Shown here piece after piece: positions 1 through 12,554 of a stretch of DNA of 64,000 bases. Positions within the stretch are counted from its first letter, which is position 1; each line of letters opens with the position of its first letter. Origin of the DNA: Gnetum montanum (lineage: Eukaryota; Streptophyta; Gnetopsida; Gnetales; Gnetaceae); assembly GCA_015680685.1 (NCBI GenBank), contig MNCI01014202.1, positions 151,559 to 215,558 of the forward strand, read 5' to 3'. Both the position numbers and the translations under genes were made by a program. Below the pieces are notes generated by a model. It was not told where the DNA came from. It did no database searches and saw only the letters and a program-made list of their open reading frames with translations.

Positions 1-579
1 TGAGGCACTTAACTAGCCTAAGTGTGATAAGCATTTGTTCCTTGGCTAACCGTACACATTCGTGGATGCTCGTAACCAAGTCGTACTTATCCCATGTTCT
101 AGGGGTTGAGGGTGAGAGAACCTAATTGCGATGAGCAGTCGATTCCTTGACTAGCTGTACACATCCGTAGATGCTCGTAATCAAGTCGTACTCATACCGC
201 GTTGCGACGAGTAGCCGATTCCTTGACTAGCCGTACACATCCGTAGATGCTTGTAATTAAGTTGTACTCGTATCACACTAACAATAGGTAATAAATGACA
301 TGTAATAAATAACAGGTAATAAATCCTATTCCATGCACTGCAAGGTTTATCCACAAAGCTCGTCTTTATTGCCGTACACAACTTGCATTCAGGTACAAAG
401 CTGCTCGAATAAAGATCCGTTTACTTCGGGACTCCTACTATGGCCACATGGAAAATATTCTATCTCTGGAGTGATCAAACTACCAGAGTTTTCCTACTTT
501 AAGCCTAGGATGAGAAATGAGGGGAGTGTCGCCTCTTATTTATAAATTTGGTGGCGAAGTGCGATATCGCGTCTCATCA
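1..579 (-). repeat. Athila-like LTR of element C (partial, minus orientation)
   Basis: Read on the minus strand this begins TGATGAG at 579, the same terminus as the LTRs of elements A and B, and then has a GATATCG-rich U3 at 555-570 and a TATA-like TATAAATAAGAGG near 535-547. The block around 340-440 (Ala-free, non-coding; contains AATAAAGATCCG) matches the R region of the other Athila-like LTRs at 45.3 kb and 28.6 kb. The left end lies outside the window. It keeps many CpG dinucleotides, unlike almost everything to its right, so it may be younger than its neighbours or separately inserted. Confidence 0.7.
38..286. repeat. Three-copy tandem repeat inside the LTR
   Basis: Copies start at 38, 143 and 219, each opening TTCCTTG-x-CTA followed by CGTACACAT and an AAGT(C/T)GTACT block. 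Spacing is 105 and 76 bp; the first unit carries an extra insertion. It lies in the U5 side of the LTR. Confidence 0.75.
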
Positions 580-879
580 ATGGTGTTGCTACTTATAAAT
601 ATCTTTTGAATGGTGAGCTTGATAGAACATACTAAATACTTAATATCTACATCATCATAATCGATTGAACACTATTAACACTATTCATCATGCTCCTTAC
701 AATCGACTAAAAACTTATGCTTGAGTTTTATAACATTGAAATAGATTTTGTTACAAAATTATTAGACTAACTCTAATAGATAGACTAATGACTTGATAAG
801 ACTTGAATGCCACATTACACTTATCCAAGTGAACTTTGATAAAATGACAAAATTTTAAACACATTACAACTTTAAAAAA

Positions 880-2090
880 TTGTTGGAGTAAAAAATTACA
901 AAGGTGCATCTCTTAAGTTGTTCTTGGTGATGGAGGCTTTTTCTACCTTGGTGATTCTTGTGGTTGGACTATTGTTTCTCCCTTTATGTTGAAGGATTGA
1001 AGTAGTATCCTCATTTTCTCCTCTTAAGTTCAAGGATTATTGACTATCTAGTCTAGATTAGCTAGGTTGAATGTTGTGTGTACTTCTCATGAACATGGTA
1101 ATGTTGGAAACATCATCTAGGTATTAATAAAGTAGGCCATAAAATAAGTACATTCCACTTTTAGTGCCCCTAGTTGATTCTTTAGCCCTTGGTAATCTAC
1201 CATTAATTTTACCAAGTTCTCTGTCATGTCTCTCTAATTGGTAATTTTGGCCTTGAGAATATCCAACTTCACATTGATAATATACAACTTCTGTTGGGAT
1301 TCCTAGTGGATTTGGTGCTTACATTCATATAGCAAGAACATGGCATCCATTTTTTTCAACTTGTTTCTTAACCTACCTACTATGAGCATTGCTAAATTAG
1401 CATAGTATGTAGCTCTTTCATGTTAGTCTTAGCTTCATTAAAAGCATTAATCCCATTGTAGATTGATTGTCAAATATAAAAGTTGCTAAAGAAAAACACT
1501 AAGTTTGGCCTTGGCCATTTGAATTTCCTTTTCATTGATTTCTATTTTAAGGTTCACTTGTTCTCTGAAATGTTCTTTAACTTTCTCATACTTCCTAGGC
1601 TTATTTTTCCATTCTTGAACTTCAATAGTTGATTTCTGCAAAATGAACCTAACTTCATCCATAGATAGATATTTTCTCTCTATCACCAACCTTCAGATAT
1701 TTACATTTACTCATGTAAGTTGTTCTTGCATATGCTTTAGGTGCTCTTTTAATTGATTTTTTTTTTCATCATTCCCCTATTTTCTATGGCAATGTATTTA
1801 TGCTCCTCTACCAACATGGTGATGTTGTTTTAAAGCACATGGACCATATCATTGACCTATGATGCATTCCATGTTGCCTTTTCTTTCATCATTTTAACTT
1901 GATATTGGTGAGCCTTCAATTTAAAAACAAATTTATCATGGAATTGGCTAAGCATTTATGAATTACTAAACTATACATGATCTACTAATTGAACATGAAC
2001 TTGCACAAGCATTTTTTAAAGCCTTTGATTTTGTAACTCAGTCTGCTAGAGTTGGACTTCAAAGATTTCCTACTTTCCCTTGATGGTAAT
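880..2090 (-). pseudogene. Env-like/ORF3 C-terminal remnant of an Athila-like element (element C)
   Basis: The minus strand encodes a Lys/Glu-rich coiled-coil protein remnant. The stretch at 1486-1689 contains EKVKEHFREQV followed by EINEKEIQ, which aligns with ERVKDHYRELV and EVNEKHI in the env-like ORF of element B near 40.3 kb. Further downstream, residues around AKLDVLKAK, a VDYQGLKNQLGALKVEC segment and MMFPTLPC align with the end of the same B ORF (40.7-40.9 kb). Several stops interrupt it. Bases 580-880 between this remnant and the LTR are AT-rich and hold nothing I recognise. The right edge coincides with the 5' LTR of Copia element D at 2091. Confidence 0.6.
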
Positions 2091-3033
2091 TGTTTATGTT
2101 TTGGTATGTCAAAACCTTAGAAAATGGAGAATTGAAAAGTGTGCTTATGAGTTTTTGCAAGACTAAGAAAGGTCTAAGATGAGATCAAGCATAGAACTTT
2201 AGTGAACAATTGAAGTGCTAAAAGATCAACAATGTATACAAGAGTGTGGGAGAAGTCACAAGGATGAAAGACATCTAGAAGTTCAAAGAAGATAGCTATG
2301 TTTGCCAAGATGTCTTATTCTGTAACAAGACATCCTAGTACCAAAAGCTCAGTTCTAGGCTAGACATCCTAGAAAAATAGTAGAAGTCATAAGTGTTACT
2401 GAGACATTCCAATCAAGACATCTCATGTGAGACATCCTAGTTTCCATTGAGACTTCCCACTTACAAGATCTAGATTATCAGAAAAATGTTTTAAGCTCAC
2501 GTGAGATGGCCCAACTAGTCATTTTCTAACTATTGTATGAACTCCAATAGTCATTTGATAATTACAAAGACTAAAATAGATAATATATTTATGAAAAGAA
2601 CATTGTTCATGTAAAAAGATCTTCATTGTATACATCTTGTCATTTGTTTTGTTTCCAAATTTTCCATATTTTCTAAGTTGTATATATAACTGGAAGAGCC
2701 TCAAAGTAAGGAATCTATAGTTACATTCTCTTCTTGATATTTCTTTTCTTCTTTTGTAAGCCCTACAAGGCTAATGTGCTTCTTGTGAGCTTGTTGGGAC
2801 CTTGTGAGGTTGGATGTGGTTTTGTGTGAAAACACCCCTTGTAGAGCTTAAACTTTGTAAAGGTTATGGTGTCCTTGAAACCACTATTTTGAAGAAACAA
2901 AATTCAAAGGTATGCAAGGATTCTACCTTTCAAATGTGGACATACCAAAGTTGGGGAACCATGTACATTTGTGTGCATTTTTGACTTGAAATTGGTGGAA
3001 CTTGTTCAATCTCCCATCTATGTTCTTGATCTT
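2091..3033 (+). repeat. 5' LTR of Copia element D
   Basis: The sequence from TATGTCAAAACCTTAGAAAA onward is repeated at 18794 onward in the same orientation. It ends just before the primer-binding site. U3 (2260-2470) carries about eight copies of an AGACATC(C/T)-type motif. Transcript leader features further along include a GTAAGCCCTACAAGGCTAATG block near 2756 that recurs in the 3' copy. Confidence 0.8.
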
Positions 3034-3037
3034 TAAA

Positions 3038-3050
3038 TGGTATCGAAGCC
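3038..3050 (+). promoter_or_regulatory. Primer-binding site (tRNA-iMet type) of D
   Basis: TGGTATCGAAGCC closely resembles the common plant initiator-methionine primer site TGGTATCAGAGC and sits directly after the 5' LTR. Confidence 0.75.
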
Positions 3051-3091
3051 TTGGTACTCTTGGGTTGAGCGTAACAACTTAGGAGTGAACT

Positions 3092-4400
3092 ATGAAGGGA
3101 GCTTATTTCTTCAAGCTACCAATATTATATGGGTTCAACTTCACATACTACAAAGCTAGAATGCAAGGGTTCATTGAATTCATCTTGGAGAGATGCACTC
3201 AATCCATATACAACAAAGGTAAGGCAAGAGGTAAGTAATATAACATTTCTAATCATGATAACTCCTCTATGGAATGTTGGCTATCTGGTGGAAAAGACCA
3301 CATAGCCTTCAAAAGCCCTTGTACTTGCAGGTTATAAGAAGAAGAGTCTTGTGAAGAAATGAGAACAACAAACATCTATACAAGCTAGGGTAATAAAGGA
3401 GAAGCTATCTATACATCCAAAGATTCTCATCATTTGTGCTTAGTCTTGGCAAATTAATAATCCATCAATGACTCAATATCTAATCATGAAGTTGAAGAAG
3501 ATCAGATTATTTTGGAAGAAAGATATGAGCTACTTTGTAGTGAGGTAATTTCCTTTTAAAACTTATGCTTCAAAATGAAAGAAGCTTAACATAACAAGAA
3601 AATAAAAATAGCAGCACTAAATTCTAATTGTTCATACCTTAAGAAAGAAAACTTAGGCCTAACAGCTAAGGTTCAAAGGCTAAAAAATGTTGTTTTGCAA
3701 ACTAACAAGGAACTATCATATGTAAAGCTCAACTATTAAAGACACATTCAGAATAAGGAGATAGATCAAGATCAAAGCCATCCCCACATTAAATCATCAT
3801 CAGGTTTTATGAACTTAAAACAATCCTCTTCCAGGTTTGACTATTCAGCTAAATTTAAGAAAATGGTTTGTTTCTATTGAGGCAAAACTAGAAATATTCA
3901 ATCCTTCTATTATTTATGGTTAAAACACTATAATTGGTCTTTTCTAAAAGAGTTAGAAAAGTTTTCTTGCAAGAAAAAGTTTGGAGGCAAAAATAGAAGA
4001 GTTCTGAAAAGGAAATGATTACACAAGTTGTAGTCTATGCTGTAAAAAGGAGCACTTGGGACATCAACAACAAATGTTTAAGACATATGATAGGAGACAA
4101 ATCTTAATTTGTATATTTTTTAGAATAAAAGTATGAAATTGTCACCTTTGAAGATGACATGAAAGCTCAAATTAAAGGTATTGGTACCATTGGAGGTAAG
4201 AATTAGCCCACTATTAAACAAGTGTTTTTTGTTGAAGGTCTTAAACACAATATTCTTAGTATTAGTCAACTTTTTTATTCAAAATTTGAAGTTACTTTCT
4301 CCAAAGATACTTGTAAAGTATGAGATTCGTTGTCTAGAATAGTTACTATAGAAGGGAATAGAAAAGCAAAAGTTTATACTACTATTTTTTGGAAATAACC
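3092..4400 (+). pseudogene. Copia gag and protease remnant of D
   Basis: Gag opens at 3092 with MKGAYFFKLP and a YYKARMQGF segment typical of the UBN2-type Copia gag N-terminus. A coiled-coil stretch at about 3480-3740 matches the gag coiled coil of element E. A degenerate zinc knuckle (CFY-stop-GK) follows at about 3868. From about 4128 a KYEIVTFED block and EGLKHNILSISQL mark the protease to pre-integrase junction. Stops occur throughout. Gag would package the element RNA in cytoplasmic particles. Confidence 0.7.
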
Positions 4401-4402
4401 CT

Positions 4403-5345
4403 GACCTTGAATCCAAGTGCTTGATTAGCAATATAGGTGATGTTCACATGTGGTATAGGAAACTAGGTCACATCAATAAAGACATTCTTCAAGCCCTTGT
4501 CACAAAAGTTATGGTTAGAGGGTTGTTCAAAAGCAAGGATTTTTCCTTGAATACTTGTGAAGCTTATCAGAAAGAAAAACAAAAAAGGATAACATTTGGT
4601 AAGAAAAATTGCATCTCCACCTCTTGTCCTTTAGAATTACTTAACATGGACTTATTTTGTCCCTTTCAAACTCTTAGTTTGCAAAGAAAAGGTATTATTT
4701 AACTATTGTTGATACTTTTTCTCATTTCACTTAGGTTGCTTTATTATATTAGAAGGATGAATTTTTTGATCATTTCATGACAATTTGTAATCAAATACAA
4801 AAACAAAAGTAATATGGCATCAAATTCATTAGAAGTGACAATGGGGGAGAATTTAAAAGTGAAACATTTGAACAATACTATCAGATGAATGGAAATCTAC
4901 ATCAATTTTCTTCCCTTAGAACTCCACAACAAAATGATGTTACAAAATGAAAAAATAGAATTTTGAATAAAATTGGGAGAAACATCCTTAATGAAAAAAA
5001 CTTTCCCTATCACTTTTAGACCGAAGCAATCAACATAGCATGTTACATCTCCAACAAAGTTTTTGTATGAATATTCAGTACTAAAACATCTTATGAATTA
5101 TGAACTGGTAAAAAGCCATTAGGTGGTTACTTTCATGTTTTTGGTTTAAAATGCTATATTCTAAATGCTAAAGATGATCTGAGAAAATTTGATCCCAAAA
5201 CTAACAAGAAAATCTCTCTAGGATATTCAACTGTTAGTAGGGCTTACAAAGTGTTCAACAAAAGAACCAACACTGTGGAGAAAACTATGAATGTTAAAAT
5301 AGATAACAGTGATGGTTCAACTCAATGTGTTGATGATGAATAACT
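4403..5345 (+). pseudogene. Copia integrase of D
   Basis: The GAG-pre-integrase segment reads MWYRKLGHINKDIL then CEAYQKEKQKR, retaining one expected Cys of the HHCC region. The core is visible as LNMDLFCPF (first catalytic Asp region) and, out of frame, a DNGGEF-like stretch near 4840. The C-terminal GYSTVSRAYKVFNKRT motif is at about 5221. Numerous stops and frameshifts. Confidence 0.75.
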
Positions 5346-5599
5346 TCCTATCCAAAAGATATCTAGTACTTTCCCCATACAAACTGATAAAGATTTTGAA
5401 ATAGGAAGTGAGCATGAAGATACTTCTTCAACATAGCCCAAAATGCCTAGACTCAATCGATCACACTCTCTTAATGATGTTATTAGAAAAGTGAAAGATG
5501 AAATTTGAACTAGGATCCAAACAAACAAAATATGTGCTTATGTTGCCTATCTTTCACAACTTGAGCCCAAAAATTTTAGAGAGACTAAACTAGAGGAAG

Positions 5600-6703
5600 G
5601 TTGAACTTTAACTATGCAAGAAGAGTTAAATCAATTCATTAGAAATGATGTGTGGTAATTAACTCCTAAACCCAACCATAAGCAAATTATTAGAACAAAA
5701 TGAGTGTTTAGGAACAAGGAAAATAAAAATGGGAACATCATTAAGAACAAAGCTAGATTAGTTACCAAAGGATACAATCAGTAAGAAGGAATTGATTTTG
5801 ATGAAACTTTTTCTCCTATGGCCAAACTTAAGTCAATCAAACTTCTTTTAGCCAATGCAAGTATCAAAGGCATCAAGTTGTATCAAATGGATGTAAAGAG
5901 TGCCTTTTGGAATGGAACTTTTCAAGATGAAGTATACTATGTTTTCAAATTGAAAAACACTCTCTATGAGCTTAAACAAGCCCCTAAAGCTTGGTATGAT
6001 AGACTCTCATAATATCACATGTCTAATGGTTTCAAAAGAGGTAGGGTTGATGTTACTTTGTTTCTTAAATGAGAATGTAAATAATTACTCATTGTGCAAA
6101 TTTATGTTGATGATATTATATTTGGAGCTACTAATGAGATTTTATGTAAGAAGTTTTTAGATCTTATGCCAACAGAAATTGACATGATCATGATGGAAGA
6201 ACTCAAAAACTTCCCTAGATTTCAAATCAACCAAACTAAAGGTAGGACCTTCATCTATCAAACTCAATACATTAAAGATCTATTACAAGCATTTAACTTG
6301 GCTGATGTGAAAGTAAAGAAAACACCTATTACTACACACTTCAAACTTAACAAAGATGTACAAGGGAAATCTATTGATCTCAAGCTCTTCAAAGGAATGA
6401 TTGGTAGCTTACTATACTTAACTGCCAGTAGATCTAATATAGCTTTAAGTGTTGAAATATGTGCAAGGTATCAACCTAATCCATAAGAATATCATATAAA
6501 AGTTATCAAATGAATCTTTCATTATATAAAAGGTACTACTAATTAGGAAATTTGGTATTCAAATGATTCCACACTTTAGCTTAATGGGTATTGTGATGTA
6601 AATTAGGGAGGTTGTACATATGATCGCCAAAGAATAAGTGGAAATTACTTCTTTCTAAGAAGAAGTTATCTCTTGGAAAACTCAAAAGAAAACCTCGACA
6701 ACA
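5600..6703 (+). pseudogene. Copia reverse transcriptase and first part of RNase H of D
   Basis: Recognisable RT blocks in order: KARLVTKGYNQ and IDFDETFSPMAKL (5750-5825), YQMDVKSAFWNG (5880), YELKQAPKAWYDRLS (5966), and the catalytic loop QIYVDDIIFGATN (6094), with an intact YVDD. IGSLLYLTASRSNIA (6400) is the thumb/connection. RNase H begins near 6570 and is cut at 6704-6710, where element E is inserted; it resumes at 18204. In-frame stops break every block. Confidence 0.85.
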
Positions 6704-6710
6704 CTTTCTA

Positions 6711-7257
6711 TGGATCAAGAACTTAGAAGGAAGGTTGAATAAGTTCCCTAATTTAAAGTTGCTCCAGCCACAAAAACACAGCAATTTTTTGTGATTTTCC
6801 AACTTGGTTACATCCACACTTAGAGGGTAGAATCTATGTACACCTCTAGACTTTCCTTCTTCAAAATGTCGTTTAAAGGGCACCACACCCTGTACAAGGT
6901 TTTAGCTCTACTCTGGAGTGTTTCGTTGTAGTGAACCAACTCAACCCCACAAGGTCTTGAAAAGATCAAAATGTGGTTTGGAGGATCCCACAACCTTTAT
7001 AAATGTGAGCTCCACATCAAAATGTTTTGACACTGCAAAATCACTTAATCCCATAGGATCCCAAGAAGCACAACAAGGATGTCTTCTCACAAGAAAAACA
7101 TCAACCCCACAAGGCTACAAGAAAGAAGAAAAAGAAATAAGAAAAGAGTGTAGTTAAATTTACAAGTCCTTGTACTTGAAGCTCAGTATAATTACAATAA
7201 GTAAATGATGTTACAATGAACAAAAACAAATTCACTTTTAGTAGCCAATGATTAATA
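6711..7257 (-). repeat. 3' LTR of E, outer part
   Basis: Collinear with 17198-17745 of the 5' LTR. It is interrupted at 7258 by the T-run that begins LINE-1; the LTR resumes at about 11661. Confidence 0.85.
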
Positions 7258-7515
7258 TTTTTTTTTGAGAAACTTTAGGTGTATATTAAGTATAAAACCA
7301 TATTATGTACATTAGATTCACATCTACAAATACATGAAAAGCAAGCACCTACCCTAACCCCAGAAATGGGGGCTATAGTCCCCTTTCCCCACTTGTCACA
7401 CTTACCAGAAATCTCCTAGAGAATTCAAATATAGAGAAAACTAGAAAATAAAACATTTTATCACCTTCCAAGCCATAGCCCAACAAAAAGTAACCTCACC
7501 CAAAAACCAAACCTA

Positions 7516-9330
7516 AAGATGTATTGGCAGTGTAGAGCAATAGTAGCAGCATTATTCTTGGTTGTGAACTATATCCAAAAATTCCCTATTGCGTTTGGTG
7601 GCAACAAAGGTTTCCACTTGCTAAAACTCCTTGAAATTCGCCTCCTTCCTTGCCCACTCCACTGCATTTTCCTCCTCATCGAGATGCAACTTTTTTACTT
7701 TGACACTAGATGTCCCTTTGGAGTGCATCGCAAGGTGCACTGCACTTGATGTCTAGAATTATGTAGGGGCATCTCCCCTCCTAAAATCAAGAACATGCGC
7801 AATCTTCATGGGCCTAGTCCAATCACTCCTGGATCTCTACCTCCTCTTGCTCCTCCTCGTCTCAGTGCTCCCACTCCTCCCTTGCCCACTCTTCTTGAAG
7901 CCTAGCCTCCACCTGGAGTTCTTCCTGAATCTGTTGTTGAAGATCATCTTCCAAAGCCTACTTGGCCATCTCTGCTTTCAAGTTGCACTACACCCTTTTC
8001 ACCTTTGCTACCTCCTCATAGTAGTAAGTTAGATGTTCCAACTCCCACTAGAACTGCTCCTCCCATCACCTCAACCTCTCTCACCAAATCACGTGCTCCT
8101 CCACCTACCCATATTCCACCACCTCCAGTCCAATCACCAACCTCAATGTTCTTGAGGTCTTCCCTTCTCCACCTCTTAACCTTGGCCCAATCAAAGATCT
8201 AGCCTTCCCTTGGAATCCCTCCAATCGTTCCTAGGGATGCGATGGCTCCCCCACCTTATCCACCCCAAAAACCTCCCAGTCTAAACTCCCTCCAAAAGCA
8301 ACCCCCTCCAACCCACTTTTATTACTAAAAATGTTGACCATCAATGGTGGAACATAATTCCATCATTGTCACTCATACATGGCTTGCACCATCAAATCCT
8401 AGGTGGCACTGAGGGCCTCCCTTCACAACAACCATCCCCACACCACCTACCAAAGTGCAAGAATAAGACCCAAATGGGTTTCCCACCTCATCCAAAGTAA
8501 AACCCCTAGAAAGTAATGGGGAAAATTCACCATATACCCCATCCAGAGGAAATGTAGGAATCTGAAATGTACCCTAAGTAGCTTCCACGCATTGCCCAAA
8601 TGAACAAAAAATTGGCCCACAAGCATTGTCGAATCCTACAACATGGGTTCTAAAGCTAACTTGGGCACCTACTTGTTGTCAATCTTGGGCACCCATGCAT
8701 TCTATAGTCCTCTCCTTTGTAAGATCATCTCCTCCCCTTCAGTTAGTACTTGTATATATTGGGTGATGATAACCTTCATGAGCTCAACTCTCACCCCCTA
8801 AAATAAAGTAATTTCCCCAAGACAATTATTGTAGAATGGTCCATCATTCAAGTCAAGGTCTCCATGATGCTCCTCCAACACCGAGGCCCAACCTACTCTA
8901 GCCACCAAATGTCAAATAACTAGATTAGCCCAATACTCTTGATAGGATGATTCATAAGTTGGGGTCATCCCCATTACAATGTGTGCCTCCTTTAATGCAT
9001 GAAAGCCTTCAGTTGCCACCTGCACTAGTAACAACAAAGTAATGCCTCCAAAAATTTGGTAATTCCTAGTCCTCCATAGCTACCACAAGATAGTTGCAAA
9101 AAGTGAGTCTTTGTCTAATGTAATTGGCAGTGAATTCATGCAGTGTGCCACACCTACACTAAATAAGTACATTGCCAAGTGAAATGCTCCACCATCTCCT
9201 CTCCCGACATGCAAGGGGGACACATGGTGTGCACCCATAACCCCCACCTATGCAGCATGTGTCACACAAGGATAGCACCATGCTCCACTAAACATGCATG
9301 TGTGACACTAAAGAGTACCAAATATTTAAA
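7516..9330 (-). pseudogene. LINE-1 zf-RVT domain plus C-terminal extension (coiled coil and J-domain remnant)
   Basis: zf-RVT: WGLWVHTMCPPCMSGEE then VEHFTWQCTYLV (C-x2-C, H-x4-C) at about 9.15-9.28 kb. Then, in order towards 7.5 kb: GDLDLNDGPFYNN (about 8.86 kb); ILQRRGL; VGQFFVHLGN with HFRFLHFL and LGLILALWQ (8.62-8.43 kb); a Pro/Gly-rich stretch; a Glu-rich coiled coil with LQQQIQEELQVEARLQEEW (7.97-7.85 kb); then CPYIILDI at 7747-7771 and KLHLDEEENA with HLD at 7678-7686. Each block aligns with LINE-2, LINE-3 or both. HLD is one C-to-T step from the HPD of J-domains. Ends before about 7516. Confidence 0.7.
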
Positions 9331-9779
9331 TCTTGGCACGATGCCTCTAACTACTGGTATTTATGATGCATATTCTAAACCTATTGGGCTAGGTATAGGC
9401 CCTGATCACATATCCTCCTTGGTAACCTCTGAAGATCCATGGCAAGTACATCCATAAAACATAGTAGTACCAGACCACCCACCTTCTTCAATCTAGTCAT
9501 GGTATCCCAAGCAATCAAATGCATCTAGCCATCCCCTTTACCAGACAACCTTGTGAAATTCTAAATAATACAGTCAATTTTCTCTATAACTTCAGTCAAA
9601 GAAGAGCTGGAAAATGTTGTGAATCAAGCCATAGCTTGAAGAACTGATAAAGCTAGAAGTAAATGCCTTCCATGAGAAAGAAACTAAGTAGTCTAATGAC
9701 TAATTCTTTTCGGCATTCTTCTAACAAGGCTTTCCCAGACACATCTTCTATGCCAATCATACAATGGTAATCCAAGGTA

Positions 9780-11300
9780 GGTATCTTCCTTAGAACTTGA
9801 TAAAACCTCTAGCAATTACACAATTCTCCCCCACATCACTTGCTCAACATTGAAAAGATGCATCATGGATTTTCCTGTATTGACCTCCAAGCCAATCTCT
9901 TCAATCATTCTAAGAAGAGCTTGATTAATAGTAAGAACCCAAGTAGCCACAGCCCTAGAAAATAGAAAAGTATCATTGGCATAGTGCTCCACCAGGTAAT
10001 TCACACCCTAAACCTTCAGTCCTCTAACCCCTTTCGACATGCTATACATGCTCATGGCATCCATAACTAGAATTAATAGATANACTAGGAAACTGAGTCA
10101 ATCGAAGTAAGTGCATCACCTCTTGCACCAGAATAATTTGATCCTACAAATATCTACCTTTAACAAAACCTACCTATTCTTCCCCAACTAGCTACTACAT
10201 TAGAGGTGCCAAGTGTGCCACCATTTTCATAAATAGCCAAAGTAGAGTGTTACATACCCCAATAGGATTGAAGCGTCTTGGGCTCAAAGGATTAGATGAC
10301 TTTGGGATCATCACCAATTGAGAGTAGTTAATCTTCCATCTTACCTACCCCAAAAACAACATCTCATTAAATGTGTCTAATATATTCTCCCCCATCACAT
10401 CAAAAAATGTCTAGAATAACTTCATCAACCATCCATTAGGACTCGACGTCCTCCCTCCTTTCATAGAGGCTAGCACCCCCTCCAACTTGACATGAGTAAA
10501 GGACACTAGTAACCTTTGATTATTATCCTCACCAAGCACTTGCGTAATATTGATGGAGATCATTTTCATCTCCTATTGCTGCTAGATCTCAAACTAGTAC
10601 TTTAGCAAAGCCTAGGCAACTAGCCATTTCCCCTTCACAGTCTTCTCTCTTTTAGTAATACAAGGTATCTTCTTGGCCAAATGAGCTAAATGAGTCACAA
10701 TAAAAAAAGAAACACATATTCTTATCCCCCTCTTGGAGCCATCTCACATATCCCCTCTGTGTCCAATAGGCCTCCTCTTCCTTGTCCAATGTATGAAGCT
10801 CCCTCAGCACCTCTGCTTCATCATCTTCCTATGTCTAATTCAACTCTTTCTCCTTCTAAATATGCATGCTGCAAGAGCTATCCCCAGTTGTACCAAAAAG
10901 AGTACTTATCTGCCAACCTAATCCCTTGAATGTGATGCTTTAACAAAGAAAATACCTATTTGAGAGAATCTAGATGATAGGCCTCCAAAATATCCTCCAC
11001 TAATGGTCTCAACCATAATTTCATTAGCCACAATTATTCAAATCTAAATGATCTAGGCTCCCTATCTTCATGGGACCCATCACACACACAAGAGGTCAAT
11101 GATCCAAAGCAACTCTCTATTTTCTAATGACAATCATCCCCTTATCCATGAGTACACTCAAGCCCACCTGTACCTGATAAATCTTGACCATGAGCCTGTC
11201 ATGACCTTTTCTTTAATTACACCATGTGAACTGACATCTCCTAATCTCCACATTGACCAATCCATGGGCTTTCAAAAAATCCTAAAACTATTGATCCTTA
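9780..11300 (-). pseudogene. LINE-1 endonuclease and reverse transcriptase remnant
   Basis: Endonuclease end: RRCQFTWCN, then DRLMVKI and LDH-stop-PLVCVM, the decayed form of the F-T-W-N, D-R and S-D-H-x-P motifs of apurinic-type L1 endonucleases. RT: a GVCNTLLWL block near 10.26 kb and, at 9816-10004, VEHYANDTFLFSRA, where the catalytic F/Y-A-D-D has become Y-A-N-D, followed by GLEVNTGKSMM. The mutated catalytic Asp and several stops show it is inactive. Confidence 0.75.
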
Positions 11301-11660
11301 AGAGGGTCTAAAGTATCCACATCAAATGTTTTCCACATATGCAGTCATTGGCTGAAATCCCCAACCAAAATTCACTACCTCTAGTCTACAATTAGGGGAG
11401 TAATTTGGTCTTGCTCTTATAAGCATTCCTTCCATTGTTGAGCCTCATAGAAATTTGTAATCCATAAACCTTTCTGAATAAGATGAATACTAATACTCCA
11501 CTAGGAATCATCAACCACCCCAAAAGGTCACTTAGACAAGGTTGCTAAATGTCCAACCCTTCCCTGACATGGCACACAATGGTAGTACCAACCTAGCCAT
11601 TGTAATTAATGAAACTCTTGCTACTAAACTTTAGTCTCTTGCAAACACACTACTTCATAG

Positions 11661-12170
11661 TGCTTGCACAATTCCCAAGATTTTTTCATTGTCTTATAAC
11701 CTCAAAGTTTTCAAAAACTCCTTAAAACTCATGCAATGACTATCAAATGGCTAGTATAGACATCTACTTCAAAGTTTACATGTTTACCTAAGATAGCCCC
11801 AATGTAAGAAAGATGTCTACTTAAAAAAGGACACATCTCCCTATAGACATCTATTGTTTGAGATAGACGTTTTCTATTTTCAGAATACATCTACTTTACT
11901 TTTGCACTTTGGTGTCTAAGGCATTCCCTTGTTAATTTGACATCTTGGAAATATTTGAAACACCTTAGTTTAGCTTGTAAACTCCATTTTCATCCATGTT
12001 CTCATCTTATCCATGTAGTCTTCATTTTGACATCTCAATGTAGATCTTGTTTCTTGAAATCTCAATCTTCATGTAAAGTTCCTATTCATGGCCTTGCAAA
12101 ATTATCATTGCATACATAAAATGTACATTCTCTATTTTATTTAAGGTTTTGACATACCAAAAGCTCAACA
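11661..12170 (-). repeat. 3' LTR of E, inner part
   Basis: Resumes at TGCTTGCACAATTCCCAAG, matching 17762 onward of the other LTR. Contains an array of GTAGATGTCT/AGACATCTAC motifs at about 11750-11900. Confidence 0.85.
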
Positions 12171-12186
12171 ATCTTCCCCTTTTTGG
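12171..12186 (-). promoter_or_regulatory. Polypurine tract of E
   Basis: Minus-strand AAAAAGGGGAAGAT lies directly before the 3' LTR start TGTTGAGC, the expected site for plus-strand DNA priming. Confidence 0.75.
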
Positions 12187-12554
12187 TGATGTTCAAAGCT
12201 TAAGAAAATGGATTAGTACTATTCATAACACAATGATAAATGATAAATAATAAAAGCATTTAAGACTTATAAATTCAAATGGTAGCTAAGGGTAACATTG
12301 AAACAGGAATAAAAGGCTCAAGGAAATCGGTTAAAAAATAGATAGCATAAAGAGGTCTACATAAACTGTCCAAATTCCAAACCTATCTCATAATATAGCA
12401 TGCTATCAAAAAACACAGCTATCCATATACATAAATATGATCAACAACAATAAACATGTCATACAATGTCCACCATCAAATAAAAAGGCCAAAATATCAT
12501 AGCATGCTATCCATACAAGTCCATATCCATATACAACTATAAATAATTGTCCAT

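Larger units (their letters stand above)
7258..11660 (-). mobile_element. L1-type non-LTR retrotransposon LINE-1, with long C-terminal extension
   Basis: Inserted in the 3' LTR of E. The T-run at 7258-7266 is the poly(A) tail read on the minus strand. Minus-strand order: endonuclease (11.3-11.06 kb), reverse transcriptase (10.5-9.8 kb), zf-RVT domain (9.3-9.15 kb), then about 1.6 kb of further coding remnant ending in a J-domain-like module, and a 3' UTR of about 250 bp. Probably truncated at the 5' end. All domains contain stops. Confidence 0.8.

Noticed and set aside
38-286. CRISPR-like array
   Set aside because: Repeats are long, adjacent and diverged, with no uniform spacers, inside a plant LTR.
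7808-8202. Plus-strand Leu- and Pro-rich frames within LINE-1
   Set aside because: Antisense shadows of the LINE-1 extension and coiled coil.
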